From Fimenecus sp963624605 (GTDB taxonomy: Bacteria > Bacillota > Clostridia > Oscillospirales > Acutalibacteraceae), in contig CAVFQD010000041.1 of assembly GCA_963624605.1 (NCBI GenBank), positions 1 to 15,891 of the forward strand: a stretch of DNA of 15,891 nucleotides, written 5' to 3'. Numbering within the stretch: the stretch's first letter is position 1; every line of letters begins with the position of its first letter. The translations under genes were made by a program, and so were the position numbers. Shown here one piece after another: positions 1 through 5,503 of the stretch. The notes under the pieces are model-generated. The model ran no database searches and had not been told where the DNA came from. It saw only the letters and a list, made by a program, of their open reading frames with translations.

Positions 1-787
1 TTTTAGCAAGTACAACTACAAAATCCTGTCTTTGAATATTGTCGGCAGGTCCGAAGTAGCCGTTGCCGTAGCCGCTGAAATAATTGTGTTCAACATTGAA
101 CAAAACAGCGTTTGTGTACCATACGCCGTATACAACATCCGGGAAAAGTCTGTATTCAAAGTCGTTTGAATTTGCATATGTTTGAGCCGTAGTACTTGGT
201 CTGCCGCAAACAACGAAGTCTGTCCATCTTACAGCACTGTATCCTTCGTCGGAAGTATCATCTTCTATAATTGAATAGCCGAAAGCCATATCGCCTACAT
301 AAGTAACACTTGCGGGAATATTTACAAAATCAAGACCGTCGCAAGCAAAGAAAGCGCCGTCATAGATTGTTTTAAGCGAATTCGGGAATTTAATGTTTGC
401 GATGGATACGCAAAGCTCAAAAGCGCCTCCGCCGATTGTCTCCAAGCCCTCGTTGAACTTAACGCTTGCGAGGTTATAGCATACATCAAATGCATAATCG
501 CCTATTGACTTAACGCTTGCGGGGATTGTAACGGAAAGCAAATTTTCATTTTCCGCAAAAGCCTCATCGCCGATAGCTGTTACAGCCTTACCTGCGATTG
601 TGTCGGGAATTTCAACATTTGAAGCGGAGCCGTTATATTTTGTAATTGTAACGGTACCGTCAGAGCCTGTTGTGTAGCTGAACTCACTTTCGGGAGTTGC
701 TGCAAACGAGCCGACAGGCAGCATTGAAATTGCCGTTATTATCATAACCAATGATAACAACACGGATAAAATTTTTGTCTTTTTCAT
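1..787 (-). CDS. Secreted leucine-rich-repeat (BspA/LRR_5-like) protein with SLH domain, 3' end cut by window edge
   Basis: Translating the minus strand from the ATG at 785-787 gives 262 codons with no stop before the window edge. Residues 1-30 are a signal peptide: MKKTK, a hydrophobic core, then a likely SFAA cleavage site. Residues about 66-170 hold LRR_5 repeats of the BspA type, with recurring IGDEAF, IPASVKSIGDYAF, LETIGGGAF and YVGDMAF units. From about residue 214 the pattern changes to FPDV-W-AV followed by FSGYGNGYFGPADNI and RQDFVVVLA, the form of an S-layer homology domain. The start is supported by AAGGAGAGG seven bases upstream. Proteins of this design are exported and held to the wall by SLH domains binding secondary wall polymer, and often act in surface contact or adhesion. 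More SLH repeats probably follow outside the window. The ligand is unknown. The architecture is seen; the surface location is inferred. Confidence 0.85.
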   Translation of the reverse strand, partial: MKKTKILSVLLSLVMIITAISMLPVGSFAATPESEFSYTTGSDGTVTITKYNGSASNVEIPDTIAGKAVTAIGDEAFAENENLLSVTIPASVKSIGDYAFDVCYNLASVKFNEGLETIGGGAFELCVSIANIKFPNSLKTIYDGAFFACDGLDFVNIPASVTYVGDMAFGYSIIEDDTSDEGYSAVRWTDFVVCGRPSTTAQTYANSNDFEYRLFPDVVYGVWYTNAVLFNVEHNYFSGYGNGYFGPADNIQRQDFVVVLAK

Positions 788-805
788 AGAGTCCTCTCCT
801 TAAAG

Positions 806-833
806 ATTATATCAACAGCCGCACGGAGTGCAA
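806..833 (-). promoter_or_regulatory. Possible promoter of the LRR/SLH gene
   Basis: On the minus strand TTGCAC (828-833) and TATAAT (806-811) are 16 bases apart, and TGATATAAT forms an extended -10 element. The spacer holds a small palindrome, GCAC-N3-GTGC (821-831). The weak point is distance: transcription would start about 12 bases before the ATG, inside the ribosome binding site, so the true promoter may lie further upstream. Confidence 0.35.
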
Positions 834-855
834 CATATTGCCTACGCTGCAAAAC

Positions 856-895
856 CCGACAAAATAAGTGTAATTTGTTCATATTTATTTGTCGG
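856..895. repeat. Inverted repeat in the divergent intergenic region
   Basis: CCGACAAA (856-863) and TTTGTCGG (888-895) are perfect 8-base inverted copies enclosing an AT-rich 24-base spacer. They lie between the LRR/SLH gene and the XRE regulator. This could be a regulator binding site; no protein can be assigned from sequence alone. Confidence 0.4.
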
Positions 896-945
896 ATTGG
901 TTTGCTTTTTTAATTTTAATATATACTTTTGTTCTTTTTATATTT

Positions 946-962
946 TAGAACAGTTTGTTCTA
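946..962. promoter_or_regulatory. Palindromic operator candidate upstream of the XRE gene
   Basis: TAGAACA-GTT-TGTTCTA is a perfect 7-3-7 inverted repeat about 50 bases before the regulator's ATG. The half-site TTGTTC recurs at 929-934 and 875-880, which suggests several binding positions. Small XRE repressors commonly bind such palindromes near their own promoter, so autoregulation is the likely meaning. The palindrome is seen; its binder is inferred. The spacing between GAAC and GTTC is five bases, not the four of the Gram-positive LexA box. Confidence 0.5.
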
Positions 963-1012
963 TTTGTCAATCATCAAAAATTATATATTTTATAATTGTT
1001 TCGGTGATACAG

Positions 1013-1222
1013 ATGAAATTCCTACGAATACGGAACTTGAGAGAGGACAATGATTTGACCCAAAAAGAGCTCGGAGAAAAGCTCAATATGCCCCAGCGCA
1101 CCTACGCCTACTACGAAAGCGGTCAGCGCACCATTCCGCCGGAAGTTCTCATTAAGCTTGCGGATTTTTACGATGTGTCGGTTGATTATATATTGGGCAG
1201 AACAAACATACCCAAGCACTGA
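1013..1222 (+). CDS. Small XRE-family helix-turn-helix transcriptional regulator
   Basis: This 69-residue protein consists almost only of a Cro/C1-type DNA-binding domain. LREDNDLTQKELGEKL (residues 9-24) and the following MPQRTYAYYESGQRTIP form the helix-turn-helix. The tail FYDVSVDYILGRTN is the standard end of stand-alone XRE regulators. The reading frame stays open 28 codons upstream to 929, but that extension is AT-rich, runs through the palindrome at 946-962 and does not fit the family, so ATG 1013 was chosen. A weak GGTGA precedes it. It is one of only two regulatory genes in the window and the only gene on the plus strand. It is divergent from the LRR/SLH gene and convergent with the GGGtGRT gene. 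Likely targets are itself and possibly the surface protein; there is no direct evidence for either. Confidence 0.85.
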   Translation: MKFLRIRNLREDNDLTQKELGEKLNMPQRTYAYYESGQRTIPPEVLIKLADFYDVSVDYILGRTNIPKH

Positions 1223-1230
1223 AAAATTGA

Positions 1231-1260
1231 AGGGCGGTTCGTTGATCCGCCCTGTTTTTA
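1231..1260 (+). terminator. Rho-independent terminator of the XRE gene
   Basis: AGGGCGG (1231-1237) pairs with CCGCCCT (1247-1253) across a nine-base loop and is followed by GTTTTTA. It begins nine bases after the stop codon. Confidence 0.75.
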
Positions 1261-1265
1261 TGCGC

Positions 1266-1294
1266 AAAAAAGGCACCCTTTTCGAGGGTGCCTT
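1266..1294 (-). terminator. Rho-independent terminator of the NifU-like/GGGtGRT unit
   Basis: A perfect nine-base stem, AAGGCACCC (1270-1278) with GGGTGCCTT (1286-1294), has a seven-base loop. Read on the minus strand it is followed by a run of six T, 18 bases after the GGGtGRT stop. It may also back up termination from the plus strand. Confidence 0.85.
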
Positions 1295-1311
1295 AATCCG
1301 ATTTCAGGTTG

Positions 1312-2313
1312 TCATGCCTTCATTGCTTCTTCAACAGCAACAGCAACTGCAACGGTAGCTCCAACCATCGGGTTGTTGCCCATACCGATAAGTCCCATCA
1401 TCTCAACATGAGCCGGAACAGAGGAGGAGCCTGCGAACTGAGCGTCCGAGTGCATACGACCCATTGTATCGGTCATACCGTATGAAGAGGGGCCTGCTGC
1501 CATGTTGTCGGGGTGAAGTGTACGGCCTGTGCCGCCGCCCGATGCAACGGAGAAGTACTTAACGCCGTTTTCAACGCACCATTTCTTGTATGTGCCTGCA
1601 ACGGGGTGCTGGAATCTTGTCGGGTTAGTTGAGTTACCTGTGATTGAAACGCCGACATTTTCAAGCTTCATTATAGCAACGCCCTCGGGAACATTGTCAG
1701 CACCGTAGCACTTAACATCAGCTCTCGGACCGTTTGAGAAAGCTCTCTGCTCCGTAACCTTAACGGTTTCGGTGTAGGGATCAAACTCTGTTTCGCAATA
1801 TGTGAAGCCGTTGATTCTTGAAATGATATAAGCTGCGTCCTTACCGAGACCGTTCAAGATAACTCTGAGGTTCTTCTGACGAACCTTGTTTGCGTTAAGA
1901 GCGATTTTGATTGCACCCTCAGCGGCAGCAAAGCTCTCGTGTCCCGCAAGGAAGCAGAAGCACTCTGTCTCTTCGGAAAGGAGCATCTTACCGAGGTTTC
2001 CGTGGCCGAGGCCTACCTTACGGTTTTCCGCAACGGAACCGGGGATGCAGAAGCTCTGAAGTCCTACGCCGATAGCAGCCGCAGCGTCTGCAGCCTTTGT
2101 GCAGCCTGACTTAATCGCAATTGCCGCACCTACTGTGTAAGCCCACTTAGCGTTCTCAAAGCAGATAGGCTGTGTCTCCTGTACGATTGTATAGGGGTCA
2201 ATGCCTTTTTCCGCACAAATTTCTTTACATTCGTCGATTGACGAAATGCCGTATTCTTTAAGAGTTGCGAGGATTTTAGCCTCACGTCTTTCGTAACCTT
2301 CAAACTGTGCCAT
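1312..2313 (-). CDS. GGGtGRT-family protein of unknown function
   Basis: The 333-residue protein carries the family's naming motif GGGTGRT at residues 259-265, followed by LHPDN. It also has glycine- and alanine-rich stretches: VGAAIAIKSG, GLGHGNLGKM, and an unusual C-terminal VGATVAVAVAVEEA. Ten cysteines are present, at residues 29, 33, 51, 71, 89, 118, 120, 173, 202 and 246. There is no signal peptide or clear membrane span, so it is probably cytoplasmic. The family is recognised as usually lying beside a NifU-like scaffold gene, as here, where the NifU-like stop is 18 bases upstream. GGGAGG sits at a good distance from the ATG. The biochemical role is not known to me. Fe-S cluster or other metal-centre handling is inferred from the partner and the cysteines only. 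Identification of the family is secure; any reaction would be a guess. Confidence 0.85.
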   Translation of the reverse strand: MAQFEGYERREAKILATLKEYGISSIDECKEICAEKGIDPYTIVQETQPICFENAKWAYTVGAAIAIKSGCTKAADAAAAIGVGLQSFCIPGSVAENRKVGLGHGNLGKMLLSEETECFCFLAGHESFAAAEGAIKIALNANKVRQKNLRVILNGLGKDAAYIISRINGFTYCETEFDPYTETVKVTEQRAFSNGPRADVKCYGADNVPEGVAIMKLENVGVSITGNSTNPTRFQHPVAGTYKKWCVENGVKYFSVASGGGTGRTLHPDNMAAGPSSYGMTDTMGRMHSDAQFAGSSSVPAHVEMMGLIGMGNNPMVGATVAVAVAVEEAMKA

Positions 2314-2331
2314 TGTTAAATCCTCCCTCTC

Positions 2332-3027
2332 TTATTCTTTTCTCGGGTCGATATACTTAGCGGCTTCGTCAAATCTGCCGTAAGTTCCGATTGATTTCTT
2401 GTATGCTTCGTTGGGTTCCATACCCTGCTTGATGAAGTCCGTCATCTTGCCGAGTGAAACGAACTCGTATCCGATAACCTCGTCGTTTTCGTCAAGAGCC
2501 ATTCTTGTGCAGTAGCCCTCTGTCATTTCAAGGTAACGAACACCCTTTGCCTTTGTGCCGTACATTGTGCCGACCATTGAACGGAAGCCCTTACCGAGGT
2601 CCTCCATACCTGCGCCGATAACAAGACCGTCATCCGAGAAAGCGGACTGTGTACGACCGTAAACGATCTGGAGGAACAGCTCTCTCATTGCGGTGTTGAT
2701 AGCGTCGCAAACGAGGTCTGTATTAAGAGCCTCAAGCACTGTTTTGCCCGGAAGAATTTCAGCAGCCATAGCCGCAGAATGGGTCATACCCGAGCAACCT
2801 ACGGTCTCAACAAGAGCCTCTTCGATAATTCCGTTTTTAACGTTAAGTGAGAGCTTGCAGCAGCCCTGCTGGGGAGCACACCAGCCAATGCCGTGTGTGT
2901 AACCCGAAATGTCTGTGATCTGCTTTGCTGCAACCCATTTTCCTTCTTCGGGAATGGGAGCCGGATCGTGGTGCGGTCCTTTGGCAACACAGCACATTGT
3001 TTCAACTTCATGTGAATAGTTAATCAT
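2332..3027 (-). CDS. NifU/IscU-like iron-sulfur scaffold protein paired with GGGtGRT
   Basis: This 231-residue protein has a NifU N-terminal-type core at about residues 45-115: KLSLNVKNGIIEEALVETV, then GCSG (77-80), then MAAEILPGKTVLEAL. This resembles the IscU stretch around its second cluster cysteine. Cysteines are at 12, 13, 50, 56, 57, 78, 107 and 173. The canonical first-ligand motif CGD of IscU is not visible; a Cys-Cys pair (56-57) and C50 lie in that area instead. It is longer than IscU/SufU (about 130-150), with an extra C-terminal domain of about 100 residues. Known scaffolds hold a nascent Fe-S cluster and pass it on. No cysteine desulfurase gene is nearby, so ordinary cluster assembly is not indicated. 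It is first in a two-gene unit with its own promoter. AAAGGAG precedes the ATG by about 11 bases. Confidence 0.8.
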   Translation of the reverse strand: MINYSHEVETMCCVAKGPHHDPAPIPEEGKWVAAKQITDISGYTHGIGWCAPQQGCCKLSLNVKNGIIEEALVETVGCSGMTHSAAMAAEILPGKTVLEALNTDLVCDAINTAMRELFLQIVYGRTQSAFSDDGLVIGAGMEDLGKGFRSMVGTMYGTKAKGVRYLEMTEGYCTRMALDENDEVIGYEFVSLGKMTDFIKQGMEPNEAYKKSIGTYGRFDEAAKYIDPRKE

Positions 3028-3054
3028 TGTAACATGAACTCCTTTCCTGTTTTA

Positions 3055-3134
3055 CCATAAAGAACCGTAACGCAATAAGCAAGCTTGTCCGAAAGCGGTT
3101 TGTAAAATACATATCGCATTCGTCGGCTTTATGG
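3055..3134 (-). other. Structured 5' leader candidate of the NifU-like/GGGtGRT unit
   Basis: The leader between the predicted transcription start (about 3142) and the ATG (3027) is about 115 bases. CCATAAAG and CTTTATGG (3055-3062 and 3127-3134) are perfect 8-base complements that would close a domain just upstream of the ribosome binding site. No known riboswitch class was recognised. Confidence 0.35.
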
Positions 3135-3148
3135 CGATGTACGATAGT

Positions 3149-3177
3149 ATTATACATTTTTGTTATCGATTTATCAA
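3149..3177 (-). promoter_or_regulatory. Promoter of the NifU-like/GGGtGRT unit
   Basis: On the minus strand TTGATA (3172-3177) and TATAAT (3149-3154) are separated by 17 bases, a near-perfect vegetative sigma-A promoter. It begins nine bases after the stop of the upstream small gene, so the unit can be transcribed independently. Confidence 0.8.
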
Positions 3178-3185
3178 TAGAAAAT

Positions 3186-3440
3186 TTAAGATTGCGAGTG
3201 TAAAATGTCGCTTTTTTTGTGATAAAGTCTCGTTGCCGACTTTTCACCGTAATAGTTTTCGAGAGTTTTTGCGGTGTTTGCCGCCTCTCTTTTCATTTCG
3301 TAAAGGCAAAGCAGATTTCTGTTCGCCGTATGCTTTTGCGCGCCCTTGTAGCTTTTGGAGCGTTCACGCAGCGCCGCAATCTGTTTTTCGAGCCTTTTCT
3401 CATCTTCTCTGTAAGTCTTTGCAAGTTCGTTCAAAGTCAT
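3186..3440 (-). CDS. Small hypothetical protein, charged and helical
   Basis: The protein of 84 residues begins MTLNELAKTYREDEKRLEKQ. It is rich in Lys, Arg and Glu with heptad-like spacing through residues 1-62, so it is probably a short coiled coil, and ends with a less ordered tail. No catalytic motif, signal peptide or membrane span is seen. Similar short proteins opening with LNELA-YR-D are familiar from clostridial genomes, including mobile regions, without an assigned function. ATG 3440 is preferred over an ATG ten codons upstream because AAAGG lies ten bases before it and the family usually starts here. A strong promoter lies directly upstream, and its control region carries repeated TGTTACGAAA sites, which argues for a real, regulated gene. 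It is cytoplasmic by inference; its role is unknown. Confidence 0.6.
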   Translation of the reverse strand: MTLNELAKTYREDEKRLEKQIAALRERSKSYKGAQKHTANRNLLCLYEMKREAANTAKTLENYYGEKSATRLYHKKSDILHSQS

Positions 3441-3452
3441 AATTTTGTTTCC

Positions 3453-3521
3453 TTTCGTAACATTTTGCAATCTTGATTATAGAGATTTTTTGTTACGAAA
3501 GCAAACAATTTTGTTACGAAA
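3453..3521. repeat. Three copies of TGTTACGAAA around a promoter (operator candidate)
   Basis: TGTTACGAAA occurs at 3491-3500 and 3512-3521 in direct orientation, exactly 21 bases apart (two helical turns). It also occurs inverted at 3453-3462, next to the ribosome binding site of the small gene. One copy lies in the promoter spacer, one just upstream of the -35 element and one in the leader. This is a layout fit for a repressor binding several sites. The repeats are seen; the regulator is unknown. Confidence 0.6.
3476..3504 (-). promoter_or_regulatory. Promoter of the small hypothetical gene
   Basis: TTGCTT (3499-3504) and TATAAT (3476-3481) on the minus strand are separated by 17 bases, and the ATG lies 35 bases downstream of the -10 element. 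The spacer contains one copy of the repeated site. Confidence 0.7.
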
Positions 3522-3541
3522 AGTACCATTATTTGTACTTT
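3520..3541. repeat. Small inverted repeat upstream of the small hypothetical gene
   Basis: AAAGTAC (3520-3526) and GTACTTT (3535-3541) are perfect 7-base inverted copies around an eight-base AT-rich spacer. It lies between the galU terminator and the TGTTACGAAA array, so it may be a further regulatory site. Confidence 0.35.
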
Positions 3542-3572
3542 GATAGTGTTATAATACGCCGCTTTATGACAA

Positions 3573-3599
3573 AAAGGACACGGAATATCCGCGTCCTTT
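3573..3599 (-). terminator. Rho-independent terminator after galU
   Basis: A 12-base-pair stem with a single mismatch (AAAGGACACGGA with TCCGCGTCCTTT) closes a three-base loop. On the minus strand it is followed by TTTTTGTC. It starts 23 bases past the galU stop and ends the long guaB-galU operon. Confidence 0.85.
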
Positions 3600-3622
3600 G
3601 TCTCTTGTTCTAACTTATATGC

Positions 3623-4504
3623 TTAAAATGTCTTAACAAGCTCTTTTAGATAAGCCTTGAAGTCCTCGCCAATCTCATCGTGATTGAGCGCAACCTCACA
3701 GTTGGCTTTCATAATTCCGAGCTTGTTACCCATATCGTAGCGCACGCCGTCAAAATCAACCGCATTGAGCTTCCCCTGCTTTGCAAGCATAAGCATTGAA
3801 TCGGTAAAATAAACCTCGCCGCTCTTTTTGTCAGGAGGAGTCTGTTCAATCAAATCAAAAATCTCCGGCGGCATAACGACCCTGCCGAGTATTGAATAGC
3901 ACGATACAATTTCCTCGGGAGTAGGCTTTTCGATTATATTGTGAACCGCCATAACGTTGCCGTCAAGCGGCGTAACATCAAGCGAGCAGTATTTTGGAAC
4001 ATCCTTTCTCGGAACCTCCTTGACGCCGACGCAGCCTGCGCCGTATTTATTATATGCGTCTATGAGCTGACCGATAACTGGCTTTCCCTCGGGCGATACG
4101 ATAACATCGTCACCGTAAAGAATTGCAAACGGCTCGTTTCCTATAAAGCTTCTCGCACAGGAAATTGCGTGAGCAAGACCCTTTGTCTCTTTCTGCCTGA
4201 TATAATACATATTCGCAAGGTTTGACGCATGAAGAACATCGTCATAAATTCTCTTCTTTGACGGATTGTCTTTAAGCGAAGCCTCAAGCTCGAACGAATG
4301 GTCGAAATGGTCCTCAATTACGCCCTTTCCTCTGTTTGTGATAACGAGAATGTCCGTAATTCCCGCCGCAGCAGCCTCTTCGACAATATACTGGATTGCA
4401 GGCTTGTCAACAATGTTGAGCATTTCCTTCGGTACGGATTTTGAAGCGGGTAAAACCCTTGTTCCGAGACCCGCCGCAGGTATAATCGCCTTTGTGATTT
4501 TCAT
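3623..4504 (-). CDS. galU: UTP--glucose-1-phosphate uridylyltransferase
   Basis: GalU joins UTP and glucose 1-phosphate to give UDP-glucose and pyrophosphate, supplying glucosyl units for wall polymers, glycolipids and exopolysaccharide. The 293 residues are full length. Visible motifs are the nucleotidyltransferase signature AAGLGTR (10-16), KSVPKEM (22-28) with the catalytic-region lysine, the GDD metal site (131-133), EKP (192-194), GEVYFTD (229-235) and RYDMGNKLG (255-263). It is the last gene of the guaB operon. Only two bases separate it from the stop of the RING protein gene, and its ribosome binding site AAGGGGAG lies inside that gene's last codons, so translation is probably coupled. 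A strong terminator follows. CugP-type paralogues act on other nucleotides, but the motif set is that of GalU/GtaB. Confidence 0.96.
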   Translation of the reverse strand: MKITKAIIPAAGLGTRVLPASKSVPKEMLNIVDKPAIQYIVEEAAAAGITDILVITNRGKGVIEDHFDHSFELEASLKDNPSKKRIYDDVLHASNLANMYYIRQKETKGLAHAISCARSFIGNEPFAILYGDDVIVSPEGKPVIGQLIDAYNKYGAGCVGVKEVPRKDVPKYCSLDVTPLDGNVMAVHNIIEKPTPEEIVSCYSILGRVVMPPEIFDLIEQTPPDKKSGEVYFTDSMLMLAKQGKLNAVDFDGVRYDMGNKLGIMKANCEVALNHDEIGEDFKAYLKELVKTF

Positions 4505-4506
4505 TT

Positions 4507-5469
4507 TCAGCTCCCCTTTGTAATGAACGAAAGCAGTAACTGCTCCGCACAGTAATATCCGAACACGGCAAGTAAAGCCATTGCCGTTGAAATTCCTCCG
4601 CGTTTCATAATTCGCAGTCGGTACTCATCGTCAGTTTTGGCTTCGGCTTTGAAATCAGTAAGGTCTTTTTCGATTTTCCTCTTATACAGGGTGTTTCCGA
4701 AAATTCCGCCGAACAGTCTGATTGCAAGTTCAACGCCCACAAGTGCAACAACCTCCGGCGTTCTTATAAATTCCTTGCTGACCTCACTCATTTCCTCAAC
4801 CGTAATTTCGCCGTTTTGATACTGCTCAACCGAGGTTTCATATGTCTGCGCCCTCTCAATAAGCCGCGGCGTTGTACAAATTCCTGTCGTAAACAGCGAT
4901 ACAAGCAGCAGCGCAAAGCCTATAATATTCATTTTTCTGAAAAAGAACCAATATGGCGAAAAGAAAAACGCCGCCCAGTTAAAGGTGTGTTTTCTGCCTG
5001 TCTTTTCCGCAACATAGAATTTGGGAATGTATCTGTTTGCGCTCATCTGCACATATGCGGCAACATCCGAAACCTTGTGCGTGCCTATCGTGTCGTCGGG
5101 AGAAATTTCCACAACCCTTGTTCCGTAAGGCAAATTCGGCGCAGGTGGGAACGGCGTCTGAATATTGTAAAGCCTTGCCGAACAGTAAAGGCAGTTCGGC
5201 TCCTCTGCCGGATTTTCCCTGCCGCAGTTCGGGCAGACAACGGTTTTACCGCCGGATTTTTCGTGCCTCTCAAAAGCTTTCGGCGTCTGCGGCTGTGCTT
5301 CTGGCTTCCACTCAAAATCGGCAGAGTGCAGGCTTTCGTTTGCACAGGTATTATGAAGATTATAACATTCTCTGTGGTGCGGAGTTCCGCAAACGGGACA
5401 AACTACAATATCGTCGTCCTGCGTAAACTTTTTACCGCACACAGGGCAGGTTTCACCAATATAATTCAC
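4507..5469 (-). CDS. RING-finger/zinc-ribbon membrane protein (DUF2628-like)
   Basis: The 320-residue protein starts with a prokaryotic RING-like zinc module: C8-X2-C11, C24-X2-C27, H32-X2-C35 and C42. A second zinc ribbon follows (C79-X2-C82, C93-X2-C96). After a proline-rich linker comes a DUF2628-type segment, HTFNWAAFFFSPYWFFFRKM (161-180), that enters a hydrophobic span to about 198. Further spans lie near 238-258 and 292-316. The zinc modules should face the cytoplasm. No enzymatic motif is seen. Bacterial RING-like domains are widespread in clostridia, but ubiquitin-ligase activity should not be assumed without E1/E2 partners. The start codon is GTG (5467-5469) with AGAGG before it. 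It sits between purB (34-base gap) and galU (two-base gap), which hints at an envelope-related role but does not prove one. Confidence 0.8.
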   Translation of the reverse strand: MNYIGETCPVCGKKFTQDDDIVVCPVCGTPHHRECYNLHNTCANESLHSADFEWKPEAQPQTPKAFERHEKSGGKTVVCPNCGRENPAEEPNCLYCSARLYNIQTPFPPAPNLPYGTRVVEISPDDTIGTHKVSDVAAYVQMSANRYIPKFYVAEKTGRKHTFNWAAFFFSPYWFFFRKMNIIGFALLLVSLFTTGICTTPRLIERAQTYETSVEQYQNGEITVEEMSEVSKEFIRTPEVVALVGVELAIRLFGGIFGNTLYKRKIEKDLTDFKAEAKTDDEYRLRIMKRGGISTAMALLAVFGYYCAEQLLLSFITKGS

Positions 5470-5503
5470 TTAATCAGCCTCTTTTTAAGATATTTGACCC
5501 TCA

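Noticed and set aside
946..962. LexA/SOS box
   Set aside because: GAAC and GTTC are separated by five bases, whereas the Gram-positive SOS box has four. An XRE operator is the simpler explanation.
929..1012. Longer N-terminus for the XRE regulator
   Set aside because: The 28 extra residues are hydrophobic and AT-derived, cross the palindromic operator, and are absent from this type of small repressor.
3020..3247. Minus-strand 75-codon open frame upstream of the NifU-like gene
   Set aside because: It covers the promoter and leader, overlaps the NifU-like start and the small gene's 3' end, and has no coding character or ribosome binding site.
3573..3599. CRISPR-like or mobile-element inverted repeat
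   Set aside because: It is a single hairpin followed by a T-run directly after galU, so it is a terminator. No repeat array, transposase or target duplication was found in the window.
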